This document shows, piece after piece, positions 61,544 through 64,000 of a stretch of DNA of 64,000 nt. The notes beneath the pieces were generated by a model that did no database searches, was not told the DNA's origin, and was given only the letters and a program-made list of their open reading frames with translations. The translations under genes were made by a program, and so were the position numbers. Source of the DNA: Hyphomicrobium zavarzinii ATCC 27496 (GTDB lineage: Bacteria; Pseudomonadota; Alphaproteobacteria; Rhizobiales; Hyphomicrobiaceae); assembly GCF_000383415.1 (NCBI RefSeq), contig NZ_KB911264.1, positions 86,990 through 150,989 on the forward strand, read 5' to 3'. Position 1 is the stretch's first letter; each line of letters opens with the position of its first letter.

Positions 61544-61744
61544 ATGATGGAGGCGATTTTGCTGCGTCCGTTCCCGCCGTTCCGCGCCAAGCCGTCGAGG
61601 AAGCCCATCGCGCCCAAGCCCAGCGGCGAAGGCCGCAAGGAGACGGCTGCGATCGCCGTCAAGGCCCAGCGCCATCCGATCAAGCTTGCGCGCTTGAACG
61701 CCGCCCCGCCCCTCAAGATCTTGGGCCGCGACGCGCACGCATGA
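61544..61744 (+). CDS. Small basic hypothetical protein
   Basis: Possible 66-aa protein (ATG at 61544) ending 22 bp before the convergent SDR stop. Third codon positions are almost all G or C from ~61560 to the stop, as in genuine genes here. The product is basic and Pro/Lys-rich (FRAKPSRKPIAPKPSGEGRK) with no membrane segment. No clear ribosome-binding site precedes the ATG, and starts further up in the same frame are possible. Unrecognised family; low confidence. Confidence 0.35.
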   Translation: MMEAILLRPFPPFRAKPSRKPIAPKPSGEGRKETAAIAVKAQRHPIKLARLNAAPPLKILGRDAHA

Positions 61745-61766
61745 GGCGCGGTGAGGCCGGGGAAGC

Positions 61767-62522
61767 TTAGAGCCCCGCCGTCATGCCGCCATCCACGGCC
61801 AGCTCGGCACCCGTTACGTAGGCAGAATCCGCGCTCGCGAAGAACAGCGTCGCCCGCGCGATTTCCTCGGCCGTCCCGAAACGCCTGAGCGGCGTCTTAT
61901 CGAGCAGCGCCTTGCTGACGAGCGGATTCTTGAGGAAGCGCTCGGTCAGAGCCGTGTCGATGTAGCCCGGCGCCACCGAGTTCACGCGGATATTGTAGGG
62001 CGCGTACTCGACCGCCAGCGCCTTCGTCAGCGCCGTCACGGCGCCCTTAGTTGCGGAATAGCCCGCGAGCTGTCGCAACCCGCGCTGCCCCATGATCGAC
62101 GACACGTTGATCAGCGAGCCGTCGCCGGAAGCCTTGAGCAAGCCGAACGCGTCCCGCGCGATCCGCACCACGCCGTCCAGGTTCACTTCCCGGATCTTCA
62201 CCCAGTCCGCATCCGAGAGATGCCGGAAGTCGCTGCGCACGTTGAGGCCGGCGTTGTTGACGACCACATCCGCCCGCCCGAAGGCGCGCTCCACCTCGCG
62301 GAACAATGCCGTCACGTCCTGCCCGCGCGAGACGTCAACCGTCATCGCCGTGGCCTGAAGCCCCTGCCCTCGCAGTCCCTCGGCAACCTGGGCGGCACTC
62401 TCTCCGTTGAGATCCGTCACGAACACGTGCGCACCCTCGGCCGCAAACAGGCTCGCGATCGCACGGCCGATGCCGGCCCCTGCCCCCGTCACCACCGCGA
62501 CCTTGTCTTTCAGTCGATCCAT
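61767..62522 (-). CDS. SDR-family oxidoreductase (FabG-like)
   Basis: Classical short-chain dehydrogenase, 251 aa. NAD(P) motif TGAGAGIGRAIAS at ~12-24, followed by DLNG (Asp at the end of beta-2 suggests NAD preference), NNAG in VVNNAGLNVRSDF, catalytic Ser in LINVSSIMGQ, and Tyr-x3-Lys in GYSATKGAVTALT. The C-terminus AYVTGAELAVDGGMTAGL is typical of glucose-1-dehydrogenase/3-oxoacyl-reductase-like SDRs. The substrate cannot be told. Separate transcription unit. Confidence 0.85.
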   Translation of the reverse strand: MDRLKDKVAVVTGAGAGIGRAIASLFAAEGAHVFVTDLNGESAAQVAEGLRGQGLQATAMTVDVSRGQDVTALFREVERAFGRADVVVNNAGLNVRSDFRHLSDADWVKIREVNLDGVVRIARDAFGLLKASGDGSLINVSSIMGQRGLRQLAGYSATKGAVTALTKALAVEYAPYNIRVNSVAPGYIDTALTERFLKNPLVSKALLDKTPLRRFGTAEEIARATLFFASADSAYVTGAELAVDGGMTAGL

Positions 62523-62576
62523 ATGCCTTCAAACCTTCGTGGATGAGAATACGAGAGCGCGATGCAACAGAGATGT

Positions 62577-62625
62577 CAGGATCCCGGCCGGCCCTGCGAA
62601 GCACGGCTGCGGGACGACGTCAGGC
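62577..62625. repeat. Degenerate REP-like element
   Basis: TGTCAGGATCCCGGC followed, after an expanded middle, by GCGGGACGACGTC. The outer parts match copies 1 and 4, but the hairpin is disrupted. It lies in the 224-bp gap between the gor and SDR genes. Confidence 0.4.
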
Positions 62626-62746
62626 GCGCGGGAGACCGGTTTCCCAAGTACTCCGCCGAGTTCCGTCTGCCACTTATTGCTGGTCCCCGGAACTATGCAA
62701 CAGCCCTGAGCGGGCCGGAATTAAATCGTATCGTTTGCTGAATCCT

Positions 62747-64000
62747 TCAGACGGGCGGCGCCCACTTCTCGCGCAGGGTAACCAGCTCCTCGCCAGCAGA
62801 CGGATGCAGCGCGATCGTCGCGTCGAAGTCCGATTTCCGCGCCCCGAGCTGCAGCGCCACCGCCGCCATCTGCACGATCTCCGCCGCATCCGGCCCCAGC
62901 ACGTGGCAGCCGAGTACGCGGTCCGTCGCCCGGTCGACCACGAGCTTCATCAACATGCGCTCGTTGCGCCCCGAGATCGTGTTGCGCATCGGCCGGAAGC
63001 GCGACTTGTAGAGATCGAGTTCGTGCCCGAGCGCACGCGCGGCCTCCTCCGAAAGCCCGACCGTCGCCAGCTCGGGCGTCGTGAACACAGCCGTCGGAAT
63101 GAGCGTGTGATCGACCTGGACGGGGCGCTTGCCGAATACGGTGTCGGCGAAGGCATGTCCCTCGCGAATGGCGACCGGCGTAAGGTTAGCCCGGTCCGTT
63201 ACGTCGCCCACCGCGAAGATGCCCGGCACCGTCGTCTGCGAGAAGCTGTCGACGATGACCTCGCCCTTGGCACCCGTGCGCACGCCCGCCGAGTCGAGCC
63301 CTAGGCCCTTCGTCGACGGCTCGCGGCCGATCGCGGAGAGGACGAGATCCGTCTCCAGCGAGCCCCCGCCTCTGAGCGCCACGTGGTAGGCCGCGCCATC
63401 GCGCGCAACACCTGTCAGCGCTTCATTCATCAGGAGCCTGATCCCGCGCCCCGCGAGCGCTTCCATCAGGCCGTCCCGCAGATCCTCGTCGAAGCCGCGC
63501 AGCACCTTGTCCCGGCGATGAACCAGCGTCGTCTCCACGCCGAGCCCGGCGAAAATCGAGGCGAACTCGACCGCAATATAACCGCCGCCGCACACCACGA
63601 TGCGCTTCGGCAGATCCTCCAGCTCGAACACCTCGTTCGAGGTGACGATGTGATTGGCGCCCGGAATATCGCCGTAACGGCTCCGCCGCCCCCCGGTCGC
63701 GATCAGGATAGTCCGCGCCGTGATCCGCTGCCCGTCGGAAAGCTTCACCGCACCGGGGCCAATCAGCTCCGCGCGCGTCTTGAGCGTCACCACGCCCTTG
63801 GCCTTGAGATTGCTTTCGTAGATCTGCTCCAGACGGGCGATCTCGCGATCCTTATTGGCGATCAGCGTCCGCCAGTCGAACGTCGCAGGCCCGCTCGTCC
63901 ACCCAAAGCCGCGCGCATCCTCGAACTCGTCGCCGTAGCGCGACGCATAGACGAGCAGCTTCTTCGGCACGCACCCGCGGATGACGCACGTGCCCCCGTA
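62747..64000 (-). CDS. gor: Glutathione-disulfide reductase, N-terminus outside window
   Basis: FAD-dependent disulfide reductase; the frame runs off the right edge, so 418 residues are visible from the C-terminus. The redox-active pair is at the edge (TCVIRGCVPKKLLVYAS, C-x4-C). ARTILIATGGRRSRYGDIPG follows, then the NAD(P)-binding VVCGGGYIAVEFASIFAGLG with HRRDKVLRGFD (Arg residues favour NADPH), VDSFSQTTVPGIFAVGDVTD (FAD), and the interface catalytic His in IALHPSAGEELVTLREKW (HPS.GEE, glutathione-reductase-type). Keeps glutathione reduced in the cytoplasm. The start lies beyond 64000. Confidence 0.92.
   Translation of the reverse strand, partial: YGGTCVIRGCVPKKLLVYASRYGDEFEDARGFGWTSGPATFDWRTLIANKDREIARLEQIYESNLKAKGVVTLKTRAELIGPGAVKLSDGQRITARTILIATGGRRSRYGDIPGANHIVTSNEVFELEDLPKRIVVCGGGYIAVEFASIFAGLGVETTLVHRRDKVLRGFDEDLRDGLMEALAGRGIRLLMNEALTGVARDGAAYHVALRGGGSLETDLVLSAIGREPSTKGLGLDSAGVRTGAKGEVIVDSFSQTTVPGIFAVGDVTDRANLTPVAIREGHAFADTVFGKRPVQVDHTLIPTAVFTTPELATVGLSEEAARALGHELDLYKSRFRPMRNTISGRNERMLMKLVVDRATDRVLGCHVLGPDAAEIVQMAAVALQLGARKSDFDATIALHPSAGEELVTLREKWAPPV

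Overview
The window is high-GC, densely coded DNA from an alphaproteobacterium, most likely of the order Hyphomicrobiales (Rhizobiales). This rests on the mfd-sdhE-recG-DUF502-glmS/glmU block, an invasion-associated-locus-B protein, an intracellular PHA depolymerase, a YejA-type binding protein, and GGATCCCGGC...GCCGGGATGAC-type extragenic palindromes. The genus cannot be named from sequence reading alone. No rRNA, tRNA, CRISPR array, prophage or insertion sequence was seen.

Region 1 (1-25300) is a polyamine uptake and catabolism island. After the tail of a chemoreceptor, a minus-strand operon encodes a putrescine ABC importer (PotF, PotG, PotH, PotI) and gamma-glutamylputrescine oxidase (PuuB). 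A divergent GntR/FCD regulator follows. Then comes a plus-strand series: a glutamate-polyamine ligase (PuuA type), a putrescine-type aminotransferase, the PuuD hydrolase, a second PuuA-type ligase, PuuC aldehyde dehydrogenase and succinate-semialdehyde dehydrogenase. A second complete polyamine-type ABC importer with a Tat-type binding protein is next. After a PuuR-like XRE-cupin repressor come GABA aminotransferase, beta-alanine/omega-amino acid aminotransferase and CoA-acylating (methyl)malonate-semialdehyde dehydrogenase. Together these can take putrescine through GABA to succinate by two routes, and beta-alanine-type products to acetyl-CoA. Two operator types can be read directly: TTGTGATCACAA-like palindromes for the GntR protein, and paired GATC-centred half sites 12 bp apart around puuR.

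Region 2 (25300-30700) holds a VOC-family protein, an MltB-type lytic transglycosylase, alanine dehydrogenase with a divergent Lrp/AsnC regulator, and an orphan NarL-type sensor histidine kinase.

Region 3 (30700-37500) is a three-gene operon: a large DUF2126 transglutaminase, a fused circularly permuted ATP-grasp/alpha-E protein and a small transglutaminase. Its architecture predicts a peptide-ligating/peptide-cleaving pathway whose substrate I do not know. It is the best candidate in the window for an undescribed system.

Region 4 (37500-46100) contains PHA depolymerase behind TGCATTG repeats resembling PhaR sites, a malyl-CoA lyase of the Chloroflexus type, HspQ, an IalB-family protein, a YejA-like binding protein with an acyl-CoA ligase, and a small membrane protein.

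Region 5 (46100-64000) is housekeeping: Mfd, SdhE, RecG, a DUF502 membrane protein, a SPOR-domain protein, GlmS, GlmU, a second SPOR protein, a cupin, a YpfJ-type metallopeptidase, an SDR oxidoreductase and the start-truncated glutathione reductase. Intergenic gaps carry paired REP-like palindromes and a 10-copy heptamer repeat.
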